DNA from: Microbulbifer sp. A4B17
GTDB taxonomy: Bacteria > Pseudomonadota > Gammaproteobacteria > Pseudomonadales > Cellvibrionaceae
Length of the DNA stretch: 64,000 nucleotides
Assembly: GCF_003076275.1 (NCBI RefSeq)
Contig: NZ_CP029064.1
Coordinates: 623,501 to 687,500, forward strand
Direction: 5' to 3'
Positions 18,021 to 27,764 of the stretch are shown one piece after another. The notes beneath the pieces were generated by a model. The model searched no databases. It was given only the letters and a program-made list of their open reading frames with translations, and was not told where the DNA came from. Within the stretch, counting starts at the first letter, position 1, and every line of letters begins with the position of its first letter. Made by a program: the position numbers and the translations under genes.

Positions 18021-18270
18021 GTGAGAGTTCCTTATACGACTAGACAGAGGCCTCCCGGGGGGCCGGAAGGCGAAGGGGCGCTATTGTATCAACCCGGCGA
18101 ATTGATTAGAATCTGCGCCCCGCCAATTGCGGGCTCTTTGCGGCTATTGGGTCGTCTGCGGGCCTTTTGGCGAATAGATGTTAAACACACGGCGCAAGCT
18201 CCCGAAATGCGGAGCAGTGACTTACTGGTCCTCCCGCTGCTTCGTGTCGTCCTTACCGGAGCATAGAAAT

Positions 18271-18582
18271 ATGTACGCTGTTTTTGAGAGCGGTGGCAAG
18301 CAACACCGTGTAGAGGAAGGCGAAGTACTTCGCCTGGAGAAGCTGGAAGTAGCAACTGGCGAATCCATCGATTTTGATAAAGTGTTCATGGTTGTCGATG
18401 GCGACAAGATCAACATTGGCGCTCCTGTTGTAGATGGCGCTAAAGTAACTGCTGAAGTGGTAAGCCACGGCCGCGGCGAGAAGGTGAAGATCATCAAGTT
18501 CCGTCGTCGTAAGCACTCCATGAAGCGCCAGGGCCACCGTCAGTGGTACACCGAAGTTAAAATCACTGGCATCAAGGCATAA
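18271..18582 (+). CDS. rplU: 50S ribosomal protein L21
   Basis: 103 residues from ATG 18271, the normal length. An in-frame extension up to 18178 exists, but [18 protein letters not shown] is the conserved L21 start. The C-terminal [21 protein letters not shown] contacts 23S rRNA. L21 is first in the rplU-rpmA pair and is followed by rpmA after 17 bases with a GAGAGGAG ribosome site. Confidence 0.98.
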   Translation: MYAVFESGGKQHRVEEGEVLRLEKLEVATGESIDFDKVFMVVDGDKINIGAPVVDGAKVTAEVVSHGRGEKVKIIKFRRRKHSMKRQGHRQWYTEVKITGIKA

Positions 18583-18599
18583 GAGAGGAGTAACGACTC

Positions 18600-18857
18600 A
18601 TGGCACATAAGAAAGCTGGCGGTAGTACGCGAAATGGTCGCGATTCCGAGAGTAAACGCCTGGGCGTGAAGCGCTTTGGCGGCCAGTCTGTAGCAGCAGG
18701 CAATATCATCGTTCGTCAGCGTGGCACCAAGTTCCACGCCGGTGTTAACGTTGGTATGGGCAAAGACCACACCCTGTTCGCCACTGCGGACGGCGTTGTG
18801 AAGTTTGAAGTTAAGGGCCCCAACAACCGCAAGTTCGTTTCTATCGAAACTGCTTAA
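18600..18857 (+). CDS. rpmA: 50S ribosomal protein L27
   Basis: 85 residues, the standard length. The N-terminal [20 protein letters not shown] reaches towards the peptidyl transferase centre; there is no Firmicutes-type N-terminal prepeptide. It is co-transcribed with rplU, and a strong hairpin terminator follows before obgE. Confidence 0.98.
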   Translation: MAHKKAGGSTRNGRDSESKRLGVKRFGGQSVAAGNIIVRQRGTKFHAGVNVGMGKDHTLFATADGVVKFEVKGPNNRKFVSIETA

Positions 18858-18882
18858 GCGGTCATTAGCCCAAGCTTCATAA

Positions 18883-18909
18883 AAAGCCCCGCTATTGCGG
18901 GGCTTTTTT
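18883..18909 (+). terminator. Intrinsic terminator after rplU-rpmA
   Basis: The arms AAAGCCCCGC and GCGGGGCTTT around a TATT loop run into a T tract. It separates the ribosomal protein pair from obgE. Confidence 0.92.
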
Positions 18910-19019
18910 GTTGGAAAAGTCGCAAAAAGACCGCGACGGGAAGTTAGGGTGGCAGTTGCCCACAGGAGGCGGCTTGTCGGCTGGTATGATGATAGTGCGC
19001 GCATCTGCGCACCGGATGA

Positions 19020-20255
<1,236 letters not shown>

Positions 20256-20325
20256 ATTGTGTGGAGCGAGCAGTTGCTGAGTTCGCCTGGCTCGCTCAAT
20301 AGTTATCTTGTCCTGAGGGGGAAGC

Positions 20326-21462
20326 ATGGACTCCGCAACAGTGTCCCGGCAGGCGTTGACCAAGGCCCAGCGGTGGGTGGTAAAAATTGGTAGCGCCCTT
20401 CTGACAGATAATGGTCGAGGTGTGAATACCGCTGCCATTTCTGCCTGGGTTGCACAGATGGCTGATTTGCGCCGTCGAGGGATCGAAGTTGTTCTGGTTT
20501 CATCCGGTGCTGTTGCGGCCGGAATGGACCGGTTGGGTTGGTGTCGCCGGCCCGAGTCTATCCACCAATTGCAGGCGGCTGCCGCTGTGGGGCAGAGCCA
20601 CCTTGTGCAGGTGTATGAGCAGGCTTTTGGGTGCTTTGATATTCGCAGCGCTCAGATCCTGTTGGATCACGATGACCTTTCCAATCGCACTCGCTACCTG
20701 AATGCTCGCAGCACCTTGCGGACGCTCCTGTCACTGGGGGCTGTGCCTATCGTGAATGAAAATGACACGGTAGTGACTGATGAGATACGTTTCGGCGACA
20801 ACGATACCCTGGCGGCCCTGGTTGCAAATCTGGTTGAGGCAGATGCGCTGCTAATTTTGACAGATGCGGATGGGCTGTTTACTGAAGATCCCCGCGATAA
20901 TCCCGAAGCAGAATTAATTAGTGAGGCATCTGCGCTTGATCCCAAGCTGCTGGAGATGGCGGGGGATTCCCGCAGCGGTCTGGGTCGTGGTGGTATGACC
21001 ACCAAGGTGCGCGCAGCGCAGCTGGCAGCGCGCTCAGGGGCTCGCACAGTGATCGCTGGCGGCGCCCTGGAGGCGGTGATAGATAAAGTCTGTGCCGGCG
21101 AGCAGCTGGGTACCCTGTTGCTGCCAGAGGCAGACCCCTTGGCGGCGCGTAAGCGCTGGCTCGCGGGGCAGTTGCAGGTGCGCGGAACCCTGTTAGTGGA
21201 TGCCGGTGCCGAGGCGGCTATGACTGGGAGTGGTAGCAGTCTGTTGCCGGTGGGGGTTACCGCTGTTGAAGGGCGTTTCAGGCGGGGGGATCTGGTGTCT
21301 TGCAGGAATGCTGAAGGTCGCGAGATAGCGCGGGGCCTGGTCAATTATGACAGTAGTGAGAGTGGTCGGATTCTGGGGCAGTCATCGGAGAAGTTTGCCG
21401 ACCTTTTAGGGTATCGGGATGACGATGAATTGATTCACCGCGATAACCTGATCCTGCTCTAA
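20326..21462 (+). CDS. proB: Glutamate 5-kinase
   Basis: 378 residues. The amino-acid kinase domain (about 1-260) has [11 protein letters not shown] at the N-terminus, [16 protein letters not shown] and [14 protein letters not shown]-terminal PUA domain (about 275-370) begins [17 protein letters not shown]. It phosphorylates glutamate in the first step of proline synthesis; the bacterial enzyme is feedback-inhibited by proline, and PUA is present as in E. coli. It follows obgE by 70 bases. The ATG at 20326 has GAGGGGGAAG upstream. Confidence 0.97.
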   Translation: MDSATVSRQALTKAQRWVVKIGSALLTDNGRGVNTAAISAWVAQMADLRRRGIEVVLVSSGAVAAGMDRLGWCRRPESIHQLQAAAAVGQSHLVQVYEQAFGCFDIRSAQILLDHDDLSNRTRYLNARSTLRTLLSLGAVPIVNENDTVVTDEIRFGDNDTLAALVANLVEADALLILTDADGLFTEDPRDNPEAELISEASALDPKLLEMAGDSRSGLGRGGMTTKVRAAQLAARSGARTVIAGGALEAVIDKVCAGEQLGTLLLPEADPLAARKRWLAGQLQVRGTLLVDAGAEAAMTGSGSSLLPVGVTAVEGRFRRGDLVSCRNAEGREIARGLVNYDSSESGRILGQSSEKFADLLGYRDDDELIHRDNLILL

Positions 21463-21481
21463 ATTGGCAAGTTTCGAATAC

Positions 21482-21511
21482 AAAAAAGCCCCGCAATGCG
21501 GGGCTTTTTTG
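21482..21511. terminator. Bidirectional terminator between proB and rpsT
   Basis: The arms AAAAAAGCCCCGC and GCGGGGCTTTTTT around a short AAT loop, with A/T flanks on both sides, serve two convergent genes. Confidence 0.93.
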
Positions 21512-21529
21512 TGTCTGCTGCCTAAGGGT

Positions 21530-21796
21530 TTAGGCGGCCAGAGCTTTGATCTGAGCGTTCAGACGGCTCTTATGACGAGCGGCTTTATTCTTGTGAATAA
21601 TGCCTTTGTCTGCCATACGGTCAATAACGGGAACTGCTTCTGCGTACGCAGTTTTTGCTTTTTCCGCATCGCCGGCATCGATGGCCGCAACTACCTTCTT
21701 GATGTAGGTGCGCACCATGGAGCGCAGACTGGCGTTGTGCATGCGGCGCTTGTCGTTCTGGCGCGCGCGTTTCTTCGCTTGAGGTGAGTTGGCCAC
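21530..21796 (-). CDS. rpsT: 30S ribosomal protein S20
   Basis: 88 residues from a GTG start at 21796, reading (M)[20 protein letters not shown], the conserved S20 N-terminus. AGGAG stands seven bases upstream. Longer in-frame extensions to 21904 do not look like S20. S20 binds 16S rRNA early in 30S assembly. A weak non-AUG start is known for E. coli rpsT (UUG), where it takes part in autoregulation; the GTG here may serve the same purpose, which is inference. Confidence 0.97.
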   Translation of the reverse strand: MANSPQAKKRARQNDKRRMHNASLRSMVRTYIKKVVAAIDAGDAEKAKTAYAEAVPVIDRMADKGIIHKNKAARHKSRLNAQIKALAA

Positions 21797-21939
21797 CGGT
21801 TGCTCCTGTCTGGAATCTATAAATCTGTAACTAACAGGCCCTGGGGCCCGATCGGGACGCGACATTATCCCCACAGTTGGTTGTTTGTCAACCATAGCGG
21901 GCATCTCGGTGCAGATATGTTGTTAATCCACAACGGCGG

Positions 21940-23964
21940 TTACCCGGTCGGCAACTCCAGGCTGAACTCTACACCGCTGCCCTCGCTGCGGTTTCGGGCT
22001 TTTAATGATCCACCGTGGAAGTCTGCGATCAGCTTGGCGATATGCAGTCCCAGCCCCAGGTGGCCGGCATTATCGCCTTGGTCGCGCACAGAAACGAGAG
22101 AGTCAAATAGCTTGTGAGCGTAACCTTCCGGGAGCAGAGGGCCGTCATTGCCTACTGTGATCAGGTACATTTCTCTGTTTATTGCCACTGACAGGCAAAT
22201 TTCACTGCCTTGTGGGGCGAAGCTGCAAGCGTTATCCACCAGCTTGTCCAGCAATTGAGCCAATAACTCCGGTGCGCCGTGGCAGGCTAGCTCCCCAGTG
22301 GGTTTGTTCAGAGTAAATTGGTGTTCACTGTGAGCATCGCCATAGCACTGTGTCATGACTTCAAGCAGGTCTGCCAGGTCGAAAGGCTCCCGCTCCGCTT
22401 GGTGGATGCTGGTTTCAAGATTGCTGGCTGCGGAAAGACTGTTGAGAATCCCCGACAGCCTTGCACTGCCATCCATAGCCCGCCCTGCATAGCGGCGGCT
22501 GTGGTCGTCGAGTTCCCCGGCGGCGAGGTTATCCAGGGACGAGCGAACCACTGCCAGCGGTGTGCGTAGCTCGTGTGACAACTTACTGGCGAGAGTGCGC
22601 AGGTACTGGTGATATTGGTCCAGTTCTGCGAGCAGGCTGGCGAAGGCTCGGTTTAGGTCTCCCAGTTCATCGCCTGCCTTTGAATGGGGAAAGTTGCCGC
22701 GCAGTTTGCCGCTGGAATCTACTGCGTTGCGGGCGGCCTGGTGTAGCTTGCGCACGCGCCAGGAAAGCCAGCTGGCGTAGCCCAAAAGGAAGAGCAGGGC
22801 GGTTGCGGCTGCGGCGCAGCTGATCAACCACAACCGGTGGGCTGCTCCCTCGGTGACTGATTGCATCGCTTCGCCAGATTGCAGGACGAGGACCTGCCCC
22901 AGAAGTGGCCGCTCAACCACTTCGTCGACCCGAGTGATAACGGGCACACTCACCGCACCAATTCGGGATTGCAGCGGCCCTGAATACCATTGCTCCTGGG
23001 GGCCACGGCTGTCAGGTGTCGGAAGAGGCAAGCTATTTTCCGGCAGCTGTGGCAAATCCCCCCTGGAAAGCAATTTGCGATAAGCCCAGTCTCTCAGCCA
23101 CGAATCGCTTTCGGAATCTGTAAGGTGTAGTTGTCCGTTGCTGGCAAGAAGAAACCCCTCGCTGTCCACTACTGCGAGGCGCAGTCCAGGGCGCGCAAAG
23201 TGGTCGAGTTCTCTTTGAAGGTCTGGCAGAGGGCTTACCAAGCGTCCTGGGTGACCATCTGCCGGAAGTGTGCTGGCGCTGCGAGTCGGTGAGGAGCCAC
23301 TGCTGTTTGCCCTGTCGTGAATACGGATAGCGAGGGCTCCACCGGTTAGGGTTTGTGGTAGAGCCAGCTCCAATTGGTAACCGGCACCAGAAGTAGTCCA
23401 TCGGCCCCTGAAACGCAGCTCGCGCTCGTAGCGGCCCTCTCTAGGGTTGTGCCACAAGGCGCTGGCGGCCCCCTGGCTGGCGACGGGCAGGATATAGTGC
23501 TGGTCAGCGGTAAACAGCTCTACGGTGTCACCACCAGCGATCAGGCCTGTGCGGGGATCCCGGTAGGCGGGAGTTGAGTCCGAAACAGTGAGAAGCAGGT
23601 AGACTTGCTTATCCAGTTGCCCCAGCGTCACCTGGGCCATAGGGGATAGCTGCCCGTCCTCAAGGGTTCTGGGCTCAAGTTGCTGCGCTCGCCACTCATC
23701 GCCATAGCCGTCGACTCTCGGAGCTTGAGATAGGGGATTCAGGTAGAGCTGAGCCCCTGGTGGGCGCGATAGGCGCTGAGGATCCGGGGCGATAAGCTGG
23801 GGGGCGCTGGCCAAGCGCGCGGCAATTGCCGCCGCAGTTGCTTCAATTGCCTGAATCTGGCCTTGCGCTAGGGCGGCGTCCACCTGGCGGAGGTACTGGC
23901 AGCCGGCCCAGGGCAGGGTGAGTGCGACAAGGCTGACGAGCAAGAGTTGGCGGCGTAGGTTCAT
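21940..23964 (-). CDS. pdsS: Sensor histidine kinase of the dedicated sortase system type (PdsS-like)
   Basis: 674 residues. An N-terminal membrane helix (about 7-25) is followed by a large periplasmic domain (about 30-370) whose part PRVDGYGDEWRAQQ..VYLLLTVSDSTPAYRD..GDTVELF looks like a CBM9/DOMON-type beta sandwich. A second membrane helix (about 383-405), a HAMP-like linker, HisKA (SHELRTPLAVVRSSLDNL) and HATPase (LVDNACSFAPQG, GNAGHLGLGLHIAKLI) complete a canonical kinase. This architecture with a neighbouring OmpR-type regulator and an OmpA-like protein matches the proteobacterial dedicated sortase system kinase. Assignment rests on architecture and neighbours, not a profile search. It lies 35 bases after pdsR on the same strand. 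Confidence 0.82.
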   Translation of the reverse strand: MNLRRQLLLVSLVALTLPWAGCQYLRQVDAALAQGQIQAIEATAAAIAARLASAPQLIAPDPQRLSRPPGAQLYLNPLSQAPRVDGYGDEWRAQQLEPRTLEDGQLSPMAQVTLGQLDKQVYLLLTVSDSTPAYRDPRTGLIAGGDTVELFTADQHYILPVASQGAASALWHNPREGRYERELRFRGRWTTSGAGYQLELALPQTLTGGALAIRIHDRANSSGSSPTRSASTLPADGHPGRLVSPLPDLQRELDHFARPGLRLAVVDSEGFLLASNGQLHLTDSESDSWLRDWAYRKLLSRGDLPQLPENSLPLPTPDSRGPQEQWYSGPLQSRIGAVSVPVITRVDEVVERPLLGQVLVLQSGEAMQSVTEGAAHRLWLISCAAAATALLFLLGYASWLSWRVRKLHQAARNAVDSSGKLRGNFPHSKAGDELGDLNRAFASLLAELDQYHQYLRTLASKLSHELRTPLAVVRSSLDNLAAGELDDHSRRYAGRAMDGSARLSGILNSLSAASNLETSIHQAEREPFDLADLLEVMTQCYGDAHSEHQFTLNKPTGELACHGAPELLAQLLDKLVDNACSFAPQGSEICLSVAINREMYLITVGNDGPLLPEGYAHKLFDSLVSVRDQGDNAGHLGLGLHIAKLIADFHGGSLKARNRSEGSGVEFSLELPTG

Positions 23965-23999
23965 ACTTAAATTTTTGAAATTGTTCGCCCGATGGCGGT

Positions 24000-24689
24000 T
24001 TACAGCTGCCAGCGATACCCCATGCCGTAGGCGGTTCCTATGGCATTAAATTCGGTGTCCAGCGCCTGGAACTTGCGCCTGATTCTTTTGACGTGAGAGG
24101 TGATGGTGTTGTCATCCAGCACTACGCGGGCCGCTTCCATAAGTTGGCTGCGGGATTTAACGTGACCGGGCCTTTTGGCCAGGGCGTGGACAATCCAGAA
24201 TTCGGTCACGGTCAGGTCCACGGGTTGCTCATCCCAATGGCAATGGAGCCTGGAAATATCCAGCCATAGCTTTCCCTGAGTTAAGCTCTCGCCTTCATCG
24301 TTTTGATCTCGCAGCACGCTAACGCGGCGCAGTAGGGCGTTAATTCGCGCCTGCATATGGGGTAGGGAGATATCCTTGGTGAGGTAATCATCAGCCCCCA
24401 GGCGCAGTCCGGAAATAATATCCAGCTCTGAGTCCCTGGCGGTGAGAAATAATATTGGCAGGCTCGGTGCCATAGCGCGCAATTCCCGGCAGAGCTCAAA
24501 ACCGCCCTCCACCTCGCTGCCCAGGCCAACATCGATCACGGCCAGGTCCGGCAGCCGCTGGCGAAAAGCATCCATGGCCTCAATCCTGGCGCTGTATAAA
24601 TCGACCCGGTAACCGTGGCGGCGCAAAGCATCGCGGTAGTTTTCTGCGATAGCGCGTTCATCTTCGACAATGGCGATGGTTGCACTCAT
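24000..24689 (-). CDS. pdsR: OmpR-type response regulator of the dedicated sortase system type (PdsR-like)
   Basis: 229 residues from ATG 24689 (MSATIAIVEDERAIAENY); in-frame codons up to 24767 are unlikely to be coding. The receiver domain has the acidic pair ED, phospho-acceptor Asp in DLAVIDVGLGSE, Thr in LFLTARDSE and Lys in DYLTKDISLPH. The C-terminal winged helix (about 130-229) carries VTEFWIVHALAKRPGHVKSR and TITSHVKRIRRKF. It is co-oriented with the PdsS-like kinase 35 bases downstream, forming a two-component pair. Target genes are unknown; pdsO next door is the natural candidate. Confidence 0.85.
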   Translation of the reverse strand: MSATIAIVEDERAIAENYRDALRRHGYRVDLYSARIEAMDAFRQRLPDLAVIDVGLGSEVEGGFELCRELRAMAPSLPILFLTARDSELDIISGLRLGADDYLTKDISLPHMQARINALLRRVSVLRDQNDEGESLTQGKLWLDISRLHCHWDEQPVDLTVTEFWIVHALAKRPGHVKSRSQLMEAARVVLDDNTITSHVKRIRRKFQALDTEFNAIGTAYGMGYRWQL

Positions 24690-24750
24690 GACAAATCCCG
24701 ACTTAATTCCTTTCTGGCGGAGAATCATGCACGAAGTTGCAGGGGTTAGG

Positions 24751-24776
24751 CAAAAAGGCGGGCGCAAGGCGCCCGC
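24751..24776 (-). terminator. Intrinsic terminator between pdsO and pdsR
   Basis: On the minus strand an 8-base perfect GC stem (GCGGGCGC/GCGCCCGC) with a 3-base loop is followed by CTTTTTG. It should end or attenuate the pdsO transcript before pdsRS. Confidence 0.7.
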
Positions 24777-24808
24777 AAATACAACAGGGTTTCTATCAGC
24801 TTGGAGTT

Positions 24809-24837
24809 GCGTGAGTGGATTTGCGATCCACTCACGC
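24809..24837. repeat. Perfect 12-base inverted repeat between pdsO and pdsR
   Basis: GCGTGAGTGGAT and ATCCACTCACGC enclose a TTGCG loop. There is no T run, so this second hairpin may stabilise the pdsO mRNA 3' end or act as a binding site; it sits 33 bases upstream of the terminator in transcript direction. Confidence 0.6.
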
Positions 24838-24900
24838 TTATGTAGTGCGGCTTGAAGGCGAAGGGATATGCGGATTTGTTGTCCGCCGTGCCCCTTTAAC

Positions 24901-25587
24901 TCAGAAGTTTCCCGCCATGGACTCCGGAAGGGAGAAGCGGATGTCGACGCGGCGCTCCATGGCGTAGGCGTCTACATCGCCTCGGGCTGCCTGGGAGTAG
25001 GTGGAGCCGAGTGCGCTGCGGCTGATTCTTGAGGCATCAACTCCCAGCGATACCAAAGCCTCTTCCACACTCAGGGCGCGTTGATCGGACAGTACATTGT
25101 TGTAGCCGTCGCTGCCGCGAGGATCTGCGTGTCCCTCCAGGTGAATTTGCAGGTGGGGGTGGCGCTTTAGGAAGTCAGCCATGGCACTCAGTTGGTGCAT
25201 TTGGCCCTCCTGAAGCTCGTCCTCCCCAGTGGTAAACAGCATTTGGAATTGCAGTGAATCCAGGGCCAGTTGGCTGGCGTCGTTCGCGGACAGTTGAGCC
25301 GCATCCAATTGCTGTGCCAGGTTGCTGAGCTCTGCACGGCTCTCTGTCAGTTGTGTTGCCAGCATATCTGCCTCGTCTGCTTGCTTGATCTGCTCTCCGA
25401 GCCAGGCTCCGCCGAGTGCTCCGGCGATAAAGCCAACGGGCCCACCCAATGCTGCACCGGCAATTGCAGAGCCGGTAAAGACTGAGGCCTGCTTGGCCGG
25501 AGTCAAATTGGATTCGTTTTGTTCCTTAGCGTGGGCTCCGGTGGCAATCAGAGAACCCAGGGCGACGGCCATCACTACTTTTTTCAT
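24901..25587 (-). CDS. pdsO: OmpA-family protein of the dedicated sortase system type (PdsO-like)
   Basis: 228 residues. Signal peptide MKKVVMAVALGSLIATGAHA; a glycine-zipper segment (about 37-67: GSAIAGAALGG..GFIAGALGGAWLGEQI); a heptad-rich stretch (about 75-110, ATQLTESRAELSNLAQQLDA); and a C-terminal OmpA peptidoglycan-binding domain (about 118-222) with HLEGHADPRGSDGYNNVLSDQRA and ARGDVDAYAMERRVDI. This matches PdsO, the OmpA-like member of the marine proteobacterial sortase system. AGGAGCAGAAC precedes the ATG. The sortase and its target, normally adjacent, are absent upstream (25588-26054). Confidence 0.85.
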   Translation of the reverse strand: MKKVVMAVALGSLIATGAHAKEQNESNLTPAKQASVFTGSAIAGAALGGPVGFIAGALGGAWLGEQIKQADEADMLATQLTESRAELSNLAQQLDAAQLSANDASQLALDSLQFQMLFTTGEDELQEGQMHQLSAMADFLKRHPHLQIHLEGHADPRGSDGYNNVLSDQRALSVEEALVSLGVDASRISRSALGSTYSQAARGDVDAYAMERRVDIRFSLPESMAGNF

Positions 25588-25706
25588 TGTTCTGCTCCTT
25601 AGCGGCTTTTCTTACTCGTTTGGGCCTGTTCTGTTGTGGCCCGTTTGAGTGTTATTAAAAAGCTCCAAGGAGGCGCTGGCGTGGCGCAGCTATGACCAAC
25701 TGCGGC

Positions 25707-25880
25707 TCAATTGTGGCGAAATATGGCGATCGCTCCGAAACCCAGCTCAGAAGCTGGAAGGGGCTGGGCGACCGCAGTTATAGCAGGGGTGGATGGACAG
25801 ACGGGGCTGGGGCCATCAACAGCTGCTATGTACCGCACAATTGCCAGAACCAGGGCAATAATCAAAGCACTAATGGTCAT
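25707..25880 (-). CDS. Possible 57-residue small membrane protein
   Basis: ATG at 25880 preceded by GGAGAGAAAAGGG opens a short frame beginning MTISALIIALVLAIVRYIAAV, which would be one membrane helix, then a Pro/Ala-rich tail with one Cys, ending at TGA 25707-25709. It lies in the 467-base gap between pdsO and murJ, on the pdsO strand. The ribosome site and the hydrophobic N-terminus are the only support; the tail looks low-complexity. No homology is claimed. Confidence 0.35.
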   Translation of the reverse strand: MTISALIIALVLAIVRYIAAVDGPSPVCPSTPAITAVAQPLPASELGFGAIAIFRHN

Positions 25881-26054
25881 CCCTTTTCTCTCCGCACCAC
25901 CAGCTCCTTGGGTGGCGCGACTAGCTCGCTCTTAGTATAGGCTCGCGGTCCCGCAGTCGCAGGGCCTCAGCTCTGTAGAGGAGCCCATATATCCCCAGGT
26001 TTTGGGGTAGACTTGCCGGCCAACAAGTTTCAACTTTCGCCAGGAGTCCGAGTT

Positions 26055-27665
26055 TTGTCGCAGTCATCCCCAGCTCAGGAACAGGCAGTCGAAAAATCTG
26101 GTGCTTCCAGATTGCTGCGGGGCAGCTCCGTGGTCGGTGCTGCCACTATGCTGTCGCGAGTGGCCGGGCTGGTTCGCGATGTGGCGCTGGCCCGCTTTGC
26201 CGGTGCGGGTGATGCTGCCGATGCCTTTTTTGTCGCATTCAAGATTCCCAACTTTTTTCGCCGTCTATTTGCCGAAGGTGCATTTGCCCAGGCCTTTGTG
26301 CCGGTACTGGCCGAATACCGCCAAAAGGGCGGTAAGGCGGCTGCGCGAGAGTTAAATGATCGGGTTGCGGGCGCCCTTGGCGGCGTACTTTTGTTGGTTA
26401 CTCTGTTTGGTGTTCTCTGCGCTCCACTAGTTACGGGTATTTTTGCTTTTGGTTGGTGGTGGGACGGCAGTGAGCGTGAGAAGTTCGATCTCGCTACCGA
26501 TATGTTGCAGATCACCTTTCCCTATTTAATGCTGATTTCCCTGGCGGGATTTACCGGGGCAATACTCAATACTTTCGATCGTTTTGCGATTCCGGCGCTA
26601 ACCCCGGTGATGCTCAACCTGGTTTTGATTGCTGCGGCGACTGTTGCTACCAGCTGGTTTGATCCGCAAATTATGGCGCTGGCTTGGGGTGTCTTTGTTG
26701 CGGGGGTGGTGCAGCTGCTGTTTCAACTGCCTTTTCTCGCTCGTGAAGGTTTGCTGCCTAGCCCTAAGTGGGATTGGCAGCACAAAGGAGTGCGTAAAAT
26801 TTTACGCCTGATGGCGCCGGCGATTTTTGGTGTGTCAGTGACCCAGATCAGCCTGGTGATGGACACCCTGCTGGCTTCATTCCTGCCCAGCGGCAGTGTT
26901 TCCTGGCTCTATTTTTCCGACCGCCTCACCGAGCTGCCCCTGGGAGTGTTTGGGGTTGCAGTGGCCACGGTAATTCTGCCGAGCTTGTCGCGTCAGCACA
27001 CTGATGGAGACCCTCGCCGGTTCCGTCATACCCTCGACTGGGCTTTGCGCAGTGTCACGCTAATTTCCCTGCCCGCTTCTGTAGCCTTGGTGGTACTGGC
27101 TGAGCCGCTCCTGACAACCCTTTTTCAGTATGGGCAGATGCAGCCGCGCGATATGCAAATGGCCGCCTGGTCCCTGCGCGCTTATGCCATGGGGCTGTTG
27201 GCGTTTATGCTGATTAAAGTGCTGGCGCCGGGCTATTTTGCCCGCCAGGACACCTATACCCCAGTGCGTTTTGGCTTAATTGCTATCTCGGCCAAAATGG
27301 TGTTGAGCCTGCTGTTTGTGATACCGCTTAACTACTACTTCAAACTCGGCCATATGGGCCTGGCACTGGCTACGGCTTGTCAGGCCGCTATTAACGCCTG
27401 GTTGCTCTATAAGGGCCTGCGTCGAGATGATGTCTATAAACCTGAGGCTGGGTGGGGCACTTACCTGGTAAGGTTGCTTCTGGCGAATTTGGCGATGGTA
27501 GCGATTTTGCTCGGGGCCCTGCACTTGTGGTCACAGTGGAGTGAATGGGCCTGGTATGACCGTGCCTGGCGTATGGGTCTGATCGTAGCTGCGGGGGGAG
27601 CGACCTATCTGTCCGTTTTACTGGTTTCGGGATTGCGCCCCCGCCACTTCCGCGCCACAAGTTAG
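26055..27665 (+). CDS. murJ: Lipid II flippase MurJ (MviN)
   Basis: About 536 residues from TTG 26055, chosen because CAGGAG lies eight bases upstream; a TTG at 26013 in the same frame is a weaker alternative. Some 14 membrane helices are apparent. The family start SSVVGAATMLSRVAGLVRDVALARFAGAG and DAFFVAFKIPNFFRRLFAEGAFAQAFVPVL contain the conserved arginines of the central cavity. MurJ flips lipid II for peptidoglycan synthesis and is essential. The murJ-ribF-ileS-lspA order is conserved in Pseudomonas. Confidence 0.96.
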   Translation: MSQSSPAQEQAVEKSGASRLLRGSSVVGAATMLSRVAGLVRDVALARFAGAGDAADAFFVAFKIPNFFRRLFAEGAFAQAFVPVLAEYRQKGGKAAARELNDRVAGALGGVLLLVTLFGVLCAPLVTGIFAFGWWWDGSEREKFDLATDMLQITFPYLMLISLAGFTGAILNTFDRFAIPALTPVMLNLVLIAAATVATSWFDPQIMALAWGVFVAGVVQLLFQLPFLAREGLLPSPKWDWQHKGVRKILRLMAPAIFGVSVTQISLVMDTLLASFLPSGSVSWLYFSDRLTELPLGVFGVAVATVILPSLSRQHTDGDPRRFRHTLDWALRSVTLISLPASVALVVLAEPLLTTLFQYGQMQPRDMQMAAWSLRAYAMGLLAFMLIKVLAPGYFARQDTYTPVRFGLIAISAKMVLSLLFVIPLNYYFKLGHMGLALATACQAAINAWLLYKGLRRDDVYKPEAGWGTYLVRLLLANLAMVAILLGALHLWSQWSEWAWYDRAWRMGLIVAAGGATYLSVLLVSGLRPRHFRATS

Positions 27666-27764
27666 TTTATTAAGTGGGCATATCTGGATAAATATGGCCT
27701 CTGGCCGCCCAGTGGGAATCCGCTATACTGTGCGGCTCGATTTTATGAGGATGGGAAAATCGCT

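Noticed and set aside
25588..26054. Sortase or sortase-target remnant next to pdsO
   Set aside because: No frame with a TLxTC-type sortase motif or LPxTG-like sequence could be read on either strand.
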